The notes under the pieces are model-generated. The model was not told the DNA's origin and ran no database searches. It was given only the letters and a program-made list of their open reading frames with translations. 64,000 nt of DNA from Crossaster papposus (lineage: Eukaryota; Echinodermata; Asteroidea; Velatida; Solasteridae), in the NCBI GenBank assembly GCA_037893245.1, contig JBAIAA010000510.1, positions 868,001 to 932,000 on the forward strand, written 5' to 3'. This document shows positions 54,094 to 64,000 of this stretch, in pieces. The translations under genes were made by a program, and so were the position numbers. Numbering within the stretch: position 1 is the stretch's first letter; each line of letters begins with the position of its first letter.

Positions 54094-54165
54094 AGGCGCG
54101 AGAGGTGTTCGAACCCTCGATCTTCTGTTTACGAAACAGACGCCTTACCACTTGGCCACCGCGCC
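54094..54165 (-). tRNA. tRNA-Thr(CGT)
   Basis: T-stem C to A variant. The following spacer contains a T-run of 10 that would be a strong Pol III terminator. Confidence 0.7.
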
Positions 54166-54471
54166 TCAAGGTTAATAAACAAATACACCAACACTTTTTC
54201 TCATTAATTATTGATATTTAGCATTACAAATAAAAGGCATGAGAGTGGTCTGAAGCCCAGATATTCTGTTTACGAATCTATAAATTCGTGTTATTCAACT
54301 TTAACAATAATTGGCACGAGAGGTATTCGAACCATTTAGCTTCTGTTCACGAGATAGACGACTTACAACGTAGCCACAGCTCTTCGACGTAAATGTACTC
54401 ATAAATGAACAGGATCTAATATCAAGTCGTTGTAATTCATGTTATTCAGCTTAAAAGGGTTTTAAAACACA

Positions 54472-54543
54472 AGACGCAGGAGGAGTTCGAACCCTTGATC
54501 TTCTGTTTACGAAACAGACGCCTTACTACTTGGCCACCGCGCC
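54472..54543 (-). pseudogene. tRNA-Thr(CGT), degenerate
   Basis: Acceptor 3' strand reads CCTGCGTC and T and D stems are altered. Probably dead. Confidence 0.6.
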
Positions 54544-54850
54544 TCAAGCTTGATAAACGAATACCTCAAAAGTTTTTCTAATTATTTCATCATATTTAGC
54601 ATTACAAATAAAAGGCATGAGAGTGGTCTGAAGCCCAGATATTCTGTTTATGAATCTATCAATTCGTGTTATTCAGCTTTAACAATAATTGGCACGAGAG
54701 GAATTAGAACCCTCTAGCTTCTGTTCACGAGATAGACGACTTACAGATTGGCCACAGCTTCTCGCCGTTATAATGGACTCATAAATGAACACTTTCTGAT
54801 ATCAAGTCCTTGTAATTCATGTTATTCAGGTTAAAATGGTTTAAAACACA

Positions 54851-54922
54851 AGGCGCGAGAGGTGTTCGAACCCTCGATTTTCTGTTTACGAAACAGACGC
54901 CTTACCACTTGGCCACCGCGCC
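54851..54922 (-). tRNA. tRNA-Thr(CGT)
   Basis: T-stem C to A variant and GAAAATC change, matching the unit at 52942: a sign of segmental copying within the array. Confidence 0.65.
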
Positions 54923-55227
54923 TCAAGGTTAATAAACAAATACACCAACACTTTTTCTCATTAATTATTGATATTTAGCATTACAAATAAAAGGCATGAG
55001 AGTGGTCTGAAGCCCAGATATTCTATTTACGAATCTATAAATTCGTGTTATTCAACTTTAACAATAATTGGCACGGGAGGTATTCGAACCCTCTAGCTTC
55101 TGTTTTCGAGATAGACGACTTACAACTTGGCCACAGCTCCTCGCCGTTAATGAACTCATACATGAACACTTTCTAAAAGCAAGTTCTTGTAATTCATGTT
55201 AATTAGCTTTAAATTGTTTTAAAAACA

Positions 55228-55299
55228 AGGCGCGAGAGGGGTTCGAACCCTCAATCTTCTGTTTACGAAACAGACGCCTTACCACTTGGCCACCGCGCC
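55228..55299 (-). tRNA. tRNA-Thr(CGT)
   Basis: One T-stem change (TTGAGGG); otherwise consensus. Confidence 0.75.
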
Positions 55300-55604
55300 T
55301 CAAGGTTAATAAACGAATACATCAACACTTTTTCCCATTAATTATTAATATTTAGCATTACAAATAAAAGGCATGAGAGTGGTCTGAAGCCCAGATATTC
55401 TGTTTACGAATCTATAAATTCGTGTTATTCAACTTTAACAATAATTGGCACGAGAGGTATTCGAACCATTTAGCTTCTGTTCACGAGATAGACGACTTAC
55501 AACGTAGCCACAGCTCTTCGACGTAAATGTACTCATAAATGAACACGATCTAATATCAAGTCGTTGTAATTCATGTTATTCAGCTTTAAATGGTTTTAAA
55601 AACC

Positions 55605-55676
55605 AGGCGCGAGAGGGGTTCGAACCCTCGATCTTCTGTTTACGAAACAGACGCCTTACCACTTGGCCACCGCGCC
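55605..55676 (-). tRNA. tRNA-Thr(CGT)
   Basis: Consensus copy; identical in body to 51807-51878. Confidence 0.8.
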
Positions 55677-55981
55677 TCAAGGTTAATAAACGAATACATC
55701 AACACTTTTTCTCATTATTTCATCATATTTGGCATTACAAATAAAAGGCATGAGAGTGGTCTGAAGCCCAGATATTCTGTTTACAACTCTATAAATTTGT
55801 GTTATTCAACTTAAACAATAATTGGCACGAGAGGTATTCGAACCCTCTAGCTTCTGTTAACGAGATAGACGACTTACAACTAGGCCACAGCTCCTCGCCG
55901 TTAATGAACTCATACATGAACACTTTCTAAAAGCAAGTTCTTGTAATTCATGTTAATTAGCTTAAAATTGTTTTAAAAACA

Positions 55982-56054
55982 AGGCGCGAGAGGGGGTTCG
56001 AACCCTCGATCTTCTGTTTACGAAACCGACGCCTTACTACTTGGCCACCGCGCC
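55982..56054 (-). tRNA. tRNA-Thr(CGT), 73 nt variant
   Basis: One extra C in the T stem/acceptor junction, a changed anticodon-stem flank (GTCGGTTTCG) and D-arm AGTAG. Confidence 0.5.
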
Positions 56055-56359
56055 TCAAGGTTAATAAACAAATACATCAACACTTTTTCTCATTAATTAT
56101 TGATATTTAGCATTACAAATAAGAGGCATGAGAGTGGTCTGAAGCCCAGATATTCTGTTTACGAATCTATAAATTCGTGTTATTCAACTTTAACAATAAT
56201 TGGCACGAGAGGTATTCGAACCCTTTAGCTTCTGTTCACGAGATAGACGACTTACAACTTGGCCACAGCTACTCGCCGTTAATGAACTCATACATGAACA
56301 CTTTCTAAAAGCAAGTTCTTGTAATTCATGTTAATTAGCTTAAAATTGTTTTAAAAACA

Positions 56360-56431
56360 AGGCGCGAGAGGGGTTCAAACCCTCGATCTTCTGTTTACGA
56401 AACAGACGCCTTACCACTTGGCCACCGCGCC
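56360..56431 (-). tRNA. tRNA-Thr(CGT)
   Basis: B box reads GGTTTGAACCC (one transition); all else consensus. Confidence 0.7.
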
Positions 56432-56738
56432 TCAAGGTTAATAAACAAATACATCAACACTTTTTCTCATTAATTATTGATATTTAGCATTACCAATAAA
56501 AGGCATGAGAGTGGTCTGAAGCCCAGATATTCTGTTTACGAATCTATAAATTCGTGTTATTCAGCTTTAACAATAATTGGCACGAGAGGAATTAGAACCC
56601 TCTAGCTTCTGTTCACGAGATAGACGACTTACAGATTGGCCACAGCTTCTCGCCGTTATAATGGACTCATACATGAACACTTTCTAAAAGCAAGTTCTTG
56701 TAATTCATGTTAATTAGCTTAAAATTGTTTTTTTTAAA

Positions 56739-56810
56739 AGGCGCGAGAGGTGTTCGAACCCTCGATCTTCTGTTTACGAAACAGCCGCCTTACCACTTGG
56801 CCACCGCGCC
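56739..56810 (-). tRNA. tRNA-Thr(CGT)
   Basis: T-stem C to A variant and one change at the anticodon-stem base (GGCTGT). Confidence 0.6.
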
Positions 56811-57115
56811 TCAAGGTTAATAAACGAATACATCAACACTTTTTCTCATTATTTCATCATATTTGGCATTACAAATAAAAGGCATGAGAGTGGTCTGAAG
56901 CCCAGATATTCTGTTTACAACTCTATAAATTCGTGTTATTCAACTTTAACAATAATTGGCACGAGAGGTATTCGAACCCTCTAGCTTCTGTTAACCAGAT
57001 AGACGACTTACAACTTGGTCACAGCTCCTCGCCGTTAATGAACTCATACATGAACACTTTCTAAAAGCAAGTTCTTGTAATTCATGTTAATTAGCTTAAA
57101 ATTCTTTTAAAAACA

Positions 57116-57188
57116 AGGCGCGAGAGGGGGTTCGAACCCTCGATCTTCTGTTTACGAAACAGACGCCTTACCACTTGGCCACCGCGCC
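57116..57188 (-). tRNA. tRNA-Thr(CGT), 73 nt variant
   Basis: Carries the one-base insertion near the T stem seen at 55982; otherwise consensus. Confidence 0.6.
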
Positions 57189-57494
57189 TCAAGGTTAATA
57201 AACAAATACATCAACACTTTTTCTCATTAATTATTGATATTTAGCATTACCAATAAAAGGCATGAGAGTGGTCTGAAGCCCAGATATTCTGTTTACGAAT
57301 CTATAAATTCGTGTTATTCAACTTTAACAATAATTGGTACGAGAGGTATTCGAACCATTTAGCTTCTGTTCACGAGATAGACGACTTACAACGTAGCCAC
57401 AGCTCTTCGACGTAAATGTACTCATAAATGAACACGATCTAATATCAAGTCGTTGTAATTCATGTTATTCAGCTTAAAAGGGTTTTAAAACACA

Positions 57495-57566
57495 AGGCGC
57501 AAGAGGAGTTCGAATCCTTGATCTTCTGTTTACGAAACAGACGCCTTACTACTTGGCCACCGCGCC
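57495..57566 (-). tRNA. tRNA-Thr(CGT), variant
   Basis: Same family of changes as 52563 (AGTAG D arm, T-stem and acceptor changes). Function doubtful. Confidence 0.45.
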
Positions 57567-57871
57567 TCATGCTTGATAAACGAATACCTCAAAAGTTTTT
57601 CTAATTATTTCATCATATTTAGCATTACAAATAAAAGGCATGAGAGGGGTCTGAAGCCCAGATATTCTGTTTACAAATCTATAAATTCCTGTTATTCAAC
57701 TTTAACAATAATTGGCACGAGAGGTATTCGAACCCTCTAGCTTCTGTTCACGAGATAGACGACTTACAACTTGGCCACAGCTCCTCGCCGTTAATGAACT
57801 CATACATGAACACTTTCTAAAAGCAAGTTCTTGTAATTTATGTTATTCAGCTTAAAATGGTTTTAAAAACC

Positions 57872-57943
57872 AGGCACGAAAGGGGTTCGAACTCTTGATC
57901 TTCTGTTTACGAAACAGACGCCTTACCACTTGGCCACCGCGCC
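57872..57943 (-). tRNA. tRNA-Thr(CGT), variant
   Basis: Changes in the acceptor (TTCGTGCC) and T arm (AAGAGTTCGAACCCC); D and anticodon arms intact. Confidence 0.5.
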
Positions 57944-58089
57944 TCAAGGTTAATAAACAAATACATCAACACTTTTTCTCATTAATTATTAATATTTAGC
58001 ATAACAAATAAAAGGCATCAGAGTGGTCTGAAGCCCAGATATTCTGTTTACGAATCTATGAATTCGTGTTATTCAACTTTAACAATAAT

Positions 58090-58161
58090 TGGCACGAGAG
58101 GTATTCGAACCCTCGATCTTCTGTTTACGAAACAGACGCCTTGCCACTTGGCCACCGCGCC
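58090..58161 (-). pseudogene. Chimeric tRNA: intact 5' part, module-ii 3' end (copy 1)
   Basis: 5' acceptor, D and anticodon arms are those of the intact tRNA, but the sequence after the T loop is that of the decayed module ii (ATACCTCTCGTGCC). The acceptor stem is therefore mismatched. The 5' end lies 218 bp from the previous unit, exactly 377 minus 159. Confidence 0.9.
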
Positions 58162-58443
58162 TCAGGGTTAATAAACAAATACACCAACACTTTTTCTCAT
58201 TAATTATTGATATTTAGCATTACAAATAAGAGGCATGGGAGTGGTCTAAAGCCCAGATATTCTGTTTACGAATCTATAAATTCGTGTTATTCAACTTTAA
58301 CAATAATTGGCACGAGAGGTATTCGAACCCTCTAGCTTTTGTTTTCGAGATAGACGACTTACAACTTGGCCACAGCTCATCGCCGTTAATGAACTCATAA
58401 ATGAACACTTTCTAAAAGCAGAGCTCCTCGCCGTTAATGAACT

Positions 58444-58940
58444 TGTGGGAAATTATGCGGTCTCCACAATAGTCTTGACCCGAAAGATTAACTCACCAAG
58501 CAAGTTGCGAAGTCCGTGGCACCAGGCACGTGGTCCGTGTGGTAGCGTGCAGCGCGAGTGTTCTGGCCCGCGAGCACGGGGCCGATTCACGGCGAGTGTT
58601 TGCTTGAGTTCCCGCTAACGACAGTTAGTGCAATAATGGCTGGCGTAGACTAGTTCAAAAATGCACACGGCGAAAAGTAATCACACTTAACAGTAGTAAC
58701 AGGCAAAAACTTGGCACAAAAAGGTAAATATAACACAACAAAACTGGCGACGACCGAGGAGATTTTACGCACGAGACACTGGTGTTCCTAGCGACACCCA
58801 AGAGGTGGTAAAACCGTGTGTTAGTTCGTGTGCCCAGGTCAGGTAACTCCAACGAACGAAAAAGGTCTCCTATGGCGGGCCGAATGTATCAAAGTTTCTA
58901 TGGAGGGCCGCATCCACCATTATTAGAAAGTGTCACTACA
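58444..58940. mobile_element. Solo-LTR-like insertion, copy 1 (497 bp)
   Basis: Starts TGTGGGAAATTATGCGG and ends GTGTCACTACA, with TGT...ACA termini and AACT on both sides (58440-58443, 58941-58944). No coding capacity: the two open frames are short and lack motifs. GC content is well above the array. A 48-bp piece of array spacer is duplicated just before it. An LTR of an unknown retrotransposon is the simplest reading. Confidence 0.7.
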
Positions 58941-59015
58941 AACTCATAAATGAACACTTTCTAAAAGCAAGTTCTTGTAATTCATGTTAATTAGCTTAAA
59001 ATTGTTTTAAAAACA

Positions 59016-59087
59016 AGGCGCGAGAGGGGTTCGAACCCTCGATCTTCTGTTTACGAAACAGACGCCTTACCACTTGGCCACCGCGCC
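59016..59087 (-). tRNA. tRNA-Thr(CGT)
   Basis: Consensus copy, first tRNA after the LTR insertion of repeat 1. Confidence 0.8.
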
Positions 59088-59392
59088 TCAAGGTTAATAA
59101 ACAAATACACCAACACTTTTTCTCATTAATTATTGATATTTAGCATTACAAATAAGAGGCATGAGAGTGGTCTGAAGCCCAGATATTCTGTTTAAGAATC
59201 TATAAATTCGTGTTATTCAACTTTAACAATAATTGGCACGAGAGGTATTCGAACCCTCTAGCTTCTGTTCACGAGATAGACGACTTACAACTTGGCCACA
59301 GCTCCTCGCCGTTAATGAACTCATACATGAACACTTTCTAAAAGCAAGTTCTTGTAATTCATGTTAATTAGCTTAAAATTGTTTTAAAAACA

Positions 59393-59464
59393 AGGCGCGA
59401 GAGGGGTTCGAACCCTCGATCTTCTGTTTACGAAACAGACGCCTTACCACTTGGCCACCGCGCC
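59393..59464 (-). tRNA. tRNA-Thr(CGT)
   Basis: Consensus copy; T5 downstream. Confidence 0.8.
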
Positions 59465-59610
59465 TCAAGGTTAATAAACAAATACATCAACACTTTTTCT
59501 CATTAATTATTAATATTTAGCATAACAAATAAAAGGCATCAGAGTGGTCTGAAGCCCAGATATTCTGTTTACGAATCTATGAATTCGTGTTATTCAACTT
59601 TAACAATAAT

Positions 59611-59682
59611 TGGCACGAGAGGTATTCGAACCCTCGATCTTCTGTTTACGAAACAGACGCCTTGCCACTTGGCCACCGCGCC
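59611..59682 (-). pseudogene. Chimeric tRNA (copy 2)
   Basis: Identical structure to 58090-58161, offset by 1,521 bp. Confidence 0.9.
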
Positions 59683-59964
59683 TCAGGGTTAATAAACAAA
59701 TACACCAACACTTTTTCTCATTAATTATTGATATTTAGCATTACAAATAAGAGGCATGGGAGTGGTCTAAAGCCCAGATATTCTGTTTACGAATCTATAA
59801 ATTCGTGTTATTCAACTTTAACAATAATTGGCACGAGAGGTATTCGAACCCTCTAGCTTTTGTTTTCGAGATAGACGACTTACAACTTGGCCACAGCTCA
59901 TCGCCGTTAATGAACTCATAAATGAACACTTTCTAAAAGCAGAGCTCCTCGCCGTTAATGAACT

Positions 59965-60461
59965 TGTGGGAAATTATGCGGTCTCCACAATAGTCTTGAC
60001 CCGAAAGATTAACTCACCAAGCAAGTTGCGAAGTCCGTGGCACCAGGCACGTGGTCCGTGTGGTAGCGTGCAGCGCGAGTGTTCTGGCCCGCGAGCACGG
60101 GGCCGATTCACGGCGAGTGTTTGCTTGAGTTCCCGCTAACGACAGTTAGTGCAATAATGGCTGGCGTAGACTAGTTCAAAAATGCACACGGCGAAAAGTA
60201 ATCACACTTAACAGTAGTAACAGGCAAAAACTTGGCACAAAAAGGTAAATATAACACAACAAAACTGGCGACGACCGAGGAGATTTTACGCACGAGACAC
60301 TGGTGTTCCTAGCGACACCCAAGAGGTGGTAAAACCGTGTGTTAGTTCGTGTGCCCAGGTCAGGTAACTCCAACGAACGAAAAAGGTCTCCTATGGCGGG
60401 CCGAATGTATCAAAGTTTCTATGGAGGGCCGCATCCACCATTATTAGAAAGTGTCACTACA
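59965..60461. mobile_element. Solo-LTR-like insertion, copy 2
   Basis: Identical or nearly so to copy 1, duplicated with the 1,521-bp unit rather than by new insertion, since flanks and target duplication are the same. Confidence 0.7.
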
Positions 60462-60536
60462 AACTCATAAATGAACACTTTCTAAAAGCAAGTTCTTGTA
60501 ATTCATGTTAATTAGCTTAAAATTGTTTTAAAAACA

Positions 60537-60608
60537 AGGCGCGAGAGGGGTTCGAACCCTCGATCTTCTGTTTACGAAACAGACGCCTTACCACTTGGCC
60601 ACCGCGCC
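60537..60608 (-). tRNA. tRNA-Thr(CGT)
   Basis: Consensus copy, equivalent of 59016 in repeat 2. Confidence 0.8.
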
Positions 60609-60913
60609 TCAAGGTTAATAAACAAATACACCAACACTTTTTCTCATTAATTATTGATATTTAGCATTACAAATAAGAGGCATGAGAGTGGTCTGAAGCC
60701 CAGATATTCTGTTTAAGAATCTATAAATTCGTGTTATTCAACTTTAACAATAATTGGCACGAGAGGTATTCGAACCCTCTAGCTTCTGTTCACGAGATAG
60801 ACGACTTACAACTTGGCCACAGCTCCTCGCCGTTAATGAACTCATACATGAACACTTTCTAAAAGCAAGTTCTTGTAATTCATGTTAATTAGCTTAAAAT
60901 TGTTTTAAAAACA

Positions 60914-60985
60914 AGGCGCGAGAGGGGTTCGAACCCTCGATCTTCTGTTTACGAAACAGACGCCTTACCACTTGGCCACCGCGCC
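60914..60985 (-). tRNA. tRNA-Thr(CGT)
   Basis: Consensus copy, equivalent of 59393 in repeat 2. Confidence 0.8.
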
Positions 60986-61131
60986 TCAAGGTTAATAAAC
61001 AAATACATCAACACTTTTTCTCATTAATTATTAACATTTAGCATAACAAATAAAAGGCATCAGAGTGGTCTGAAGCCCAGATATTCTGTTTACGAATCTA
61101 TGAATTCGTGTTATTCAACTTTAACAATAAT

Positions 61132-61203
61132 TGGCACGAGAGGTATTCGAACCCTCGATCTTCTGTTTACGAAACAGACGCCTTGCCACTTGGCCACCGC
61201 GCC
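61132..61203 (-). pseudogene. Chimeric tRNA (copy 3)
   Basis: Third copy of the intact/module-ii chimera, again 218 bp from its neighbour. Confidence 0.9.
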
Positions 61204-61485
61204 TCAGGGTTAATAAACAAATACACCAACACTTTTTCTCATTAATTATTGATATTTAGCATTACAAATAAGAGGCATGAGAGTGGTCTGAAGCCCAGAT
61301 ATTCTGTTTACGAATCTATAAATTCGTGTTATTCAACTTTAACAATAATTGGCACGAGAGGTATTCGAACCCTCTAGCTTCTGTTTTCGAGATAGACGAC
61401 TTACAACTTGGCCACAGCTCATCGCCGTTAATGAACTCATAAATGAACACTTTCTAAAAGCAGAGCTCCTCGCCGTTAATGAACT

Positions 61486-61982
61486 TGTGGGAAATTATGC
61501 GGTCTCCACAATAGTCTTGATCCGAAAGATTAACTCACCAAGCAAGTTGCGAAGTCCGTGGCACCAGGCACGTGGTCCGTGTGGTAGCGTGCAGCGCGAG
61601 TGTTCTGGCCCGCGAGCACGGGGCCGATTCACGGCGAGTGTTTGCTTGAGTTCCCGCTAACGACAGTTAGTGCAATAATGGCTGGCGTAGACTAGTTCAA
61701 AAATGCACACGGCGAAAAGTAATCACACTTAACAGTAGTAACAGGCAAAAACTTGGCACAAAAAGGTAAATATAACACAACAAAACTGGCGACGACCGAG
61801 GAGATTTTACGCACGAGACACTGGTGTTCCTAGCGACACCCAAGAGGTGGTAAAACCGTGTGTTAGTTCGTGTGCCCAGGTCAGGTAACTCCAACGAACG
61901 AAAAAGGTCTCCTATGGCGGGCCGAATGTATCAAAGTTTCTATGGAGGGCCGCATCCACCATTATTAGAAAGTGTCACTACA
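61486..61982. mobile_element. Solo-LTR-like insertion, copy 3
   Basis: Third copy, with a C to T change (CTTGATCCGAAAG) against copies 1 and 2. Confidence 0.7.
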
Positions 61983-62057
61983 AACTCATAAATGAACACT
62001 TTCTAAAAGCAAGTTCTTGTAATTCATGTTAATTAGCTTAAAATTGTTTTAAAAACA

Positions 62058-62129
62058 AGGCGCGAAAGGGGTTCGAACCCTCGATCTTCTGTTTACGAAA
62101 CAGACGCCTTACCACTTGGCCACCGCGCC
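62058..62129 (-). tRNA. tRNA-Thr(CGT)
   Basis: One change in the T-stem/acceptor junction (CTTTCGCG); otherwise consensus. Confidence 0.7.
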
Positions 62130-62436
62130 TCAAGGTTAATAAACAAATACACCAACACTTTTTCTCATTAATTATTGATATTTAGCATTACAAATAAGAG
62201 GCATGAGAGTGGTCTGAAGCCCAGATATTCTGTTTAAGAATCTATAAATTCGTGTTATTCAACTTTAACAATAATTGGCACGAGAGGTATTCGAACCCTC
62301 TAGCTTCTGTTCACGAGATATAGACGACTTACAACTTGGCCACAGCTCATCGCCGTTAATGAACTCATACATGAACACTTTCTAAAAGCAAGTTCTTGTA
62401 ATTCATGTTATTCAGCTTAAAATGGTTTTAAAAACA

Positions 62437-62508
62437 AGGCGCGAGAGGGGTTCAAACCCTCGATCTTCTGTTTACGAAACAGACGCCTTACCACTTGGCC
62501 ACCGCGCC
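62437..62508 (-). tRNA. tRNA-Thr(CGT)
   Basis: B box GGTTTGAACCC as at 56360; otherwise consensus. Confidence 0.7.
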
Positions 62509-62811
62509 TCAAGGTTAATAAACAAATACATCAACTTTTTCTCATTAATTATTGATATTTAGCATTACAAATAAAAGGCATGAGAGTGGTCTGAAGCCCA
62601 GATATTCTGTTTACAACTCTATCAATTTGTGTTATTCAACTTAAACAATAATTGGCACGAGAGGTATTCGATCCCTCTAGCTTCTGTTAACGAGATAGAC
62701 GACTTACAACTAGGCCACAGCTCCTCGCCGTTAATGAACTCATACATGAACACTTTCTAAAAGCAAGTTCTTGTAATTCATGTTAATTAGCTTAAAATTG
62801 TTTTAAAAACA

Positions 62812-62884
62812 AGGCGCGAGAGGGGGTTCGAACCCTCGATCTTCTGTTTACGAAACCGACGCCTTACTACTTGGCCACCGCGCC
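62812..62884 (-). tRNA. tRNA-Thr(CGT), 73 nt variant
   Basis: Shares all variants of 55982-56054 (extra base, GTCGGTTTCG, AGTAG). Confidence 0.5.
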
Positions 62885-63190
62885 TCAAGGTTAATAAACA
62901 AATACATCAACACTTTTTCTCATTAATTATTGATATTTAGCATTACAAATAAAAGGCATGAGAGTGGTCTGAAGCCCATATATTCTGTTTACGAATCTAT
63001 AAATTCGTGTTATTCAACTTTAACAATAATTGGCACGAGAGGTATTCGAACCATTTAGCTTCTGTTCACGAGATAGACGACTTACAACGTAGCCACAGCT
63101 CTTCGACGTAAATGTACTCATAAATAAACACGATCTAATATCAAGTCGTTGTAATTCATGTTATTCAGCTTAAAAGGGTTTTAAAACACA

Positions 63191-63262
63191 AGGCGCAAGA
63201 GGAGTTCGAATCCTTGATCTTCTGTTTACGAAACAGACGCCTTACTACTTGGCCACCGCGCC
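63191..63262 (-). tRNA. tRNA-Thr(CGT), variant
   Basis: Shares the changes of 57495-57566. Confidence 0.45.
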
Positions 63263-63573
63263 TCATGCTTGATAAACGAATACCTCAAAAGTTTTTCTAA
63301 TTATTTCAACATATTTAGCATTACAAATAAAAGGCACGAGAGGGGTCTGAAGCCCAGATATTCTGTTTACGAATCTATCATCAATTCGTGTTATTCAGCT
63401 TTAACAATAATTGGCACGAGAGGAATTAGAACCCTCTAGCTTCTGTTCACGAGATAGACGACTTACAGATTGGCCACAGCTTCTCGCCGTTATAATGGAC
63501 TCATAAATGAACACTTTCTGATATCAAGTCCTTGTAATTCATGTTATTCAGGTTAAAATGGTTTTAAAACACA

Positions 63574-63645
63574 AGGCGCGAGAGGTGTTCGAACCCTCGA
63601 TCTTCTGTTTACGAAACAGACGCCTTACCACTTGGCCACCGCGCC
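63574..63645 (-). tRNA. tRNA-Thr(CGT)
   Basis: T-stem C to A variant; otherwise consensus. Confidence 0.7.
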
Positions 63646-63956
63646 TCAAGGTTAATAAACAAATACACCAACACTTTTTCTCATTAATTATTGATATTTA
63701 GCATTACAAATAAAAGGCATGAGAGTGGTCTGAAGCCCAGATATTCTATTTACGAATCTATAAATTCGTGTTTTTCAACTTTATTATTAACAATAATTGG
63801 CACGAGAGGTATTCGAACCCCCTAGCTTCTGTTCACGAGATAGACGACTTACAACTTGGCCACAGCTCCTCGCCGTTAACGAACTCATACATGAACACTT
63901 TCTAAAAGCAAGTTCTTGTAATTCATGTTAATTAGCTTAAAATTGTTTTTTTTTAA

Positions 63957-64000
63957 AGGCGCGAGAGGTGTTAGAACCCTCGATCTTCTGTTTACGAAAC
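63957..64000 (-). tRNA. tRNA-Thr(CGT), cut by window end
   Basis: 3' acceptor, T arm (with changes: TTCTAACACC) and part of the anticodon arm visible; the 5' part lies outside the window. Confidence 0.6.

Larger units (their letters stand above)
57900..62460. repeat. 1,521-bp higher-order repeat, three tandem copies
   Basis: Each copy contains a chimeric tRNA, a module-ii copy, the solo-LTR-like insertion and two full tRNA-Thr units. Positions 58090, 59611 and 61132 and positions 58444, 59965 and 61486 are each exactly 1,521 bp apart. Only a handful of substitutions separate the copies. Confidence 0.95.
51448..64000 (-). repeat. Reverse tRNA-Thr array: 31 units, continues past the window
   Basis: The same composite unit as 40168-43411 on the opposite strand. 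Distances between successive tRNA 5' ends are almost all 376-379 bp. Exceptions are 399 (a 20-bp spacer duplication before 54165), 383, and a 218/926/377 cycle repeated three times between 57.9 and 62.5 kb. All three tRNA-derived modules are present in standard units. The left edge (51448) cuts through a tRNA. Confidence 0.95.

Noticed and set aside
58307-61660. Three identical 103-codon ORFs beginning MAREVFEPSSFC
   Set aside because: They are translations of the complement of module-ii tRNA sequence and the LTR-like insertion, repeated by the 1,521-bp duplication. No protein features.
51448-64000. CRISPR-like array of regularly spaced repeats
   Set aside because: The 377-bp period, the tRNA cloverleaf in each unit and conserved rather than unique spacers rule it out. 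This is a tRNA array in an animal genome.

Overview
This is nuclear DNA of an animal, AT-rich and crowded with repeats, not a prokaryotic replicon. It has spliced exons with GT..AG borders, LTR, Penelope-like and LINE retroelements, several MITE families, tRNA-derived SINEs and Pol III tRNA genes with internal A and B boxes. The retrotransposon with integrase upstream of reverse transcriptase (Gmr1-like) is known from deuterostomes. From memory, some of the TTAA-flanked MITEs look like repeats abundant in sea stars. An echinoderm, perhaps an asteroid, is my best guess, but this is inference.

Region 1 (1-4.4 kb) holds two decayed ORFs resembling cargo of large invertebrate mobile DNA elements, then repeats. 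Region 2 (4.4-34.1 kb) is one host gene on the + strand, with at least 15 recognisable coding exons. Its coiled-coil protein resembles the CCDC87 family as I recall it. Its introns carry a complete 8.5 kb LTR retrotransposon on the - strand (6641-15179, target duplication GACTA). That element has the order gag-protease-integrase-RT-RNase H and itself contains a Penelope-like insertion. Other introns hold a LINE remnant, a long fold-back, TTAA- and TA-flanked MITEs, SINEs and a THAP/TIR transposon remnant. The last exons of the host gene are not visible.

Region 3 (35-40 kb) contains a 246-bp TTAA MITE and a - strand spliced gene for a transposase-like protein. That protein has a Cys-rich N-terminal motif, a 17-residue minisatellite and an RNase H-fold-like C-terminus. 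Region 4 (40.2-43.4 kb) is a + strand array of nine 377-bp units, each with one tRNA-Thr(CGT) gene, one decayed tRNA-Thr copy and one tRNA 3' half. Region 5 (43.4-51.4 kb) is a non-array core with direct repeats, a palindrome, a LINE fragment and several minisatellites. Region 6 (51.4 kb to the window end) is the same 377-bp array inverted, with 31 further tRNA-Thr units. Within it are chimeric 218-bp units and a 1,521-bp higher-order repeat carrying a solo-LTR-like insertion, present three times.

The window's most unusual feature is the pair of inverted tRNA-Thr arrays. Its structure records how it evolved: three tRNA-derived modules per unit, mispairing at a 159-bp offset, and a captured LTR later amplified with the array.
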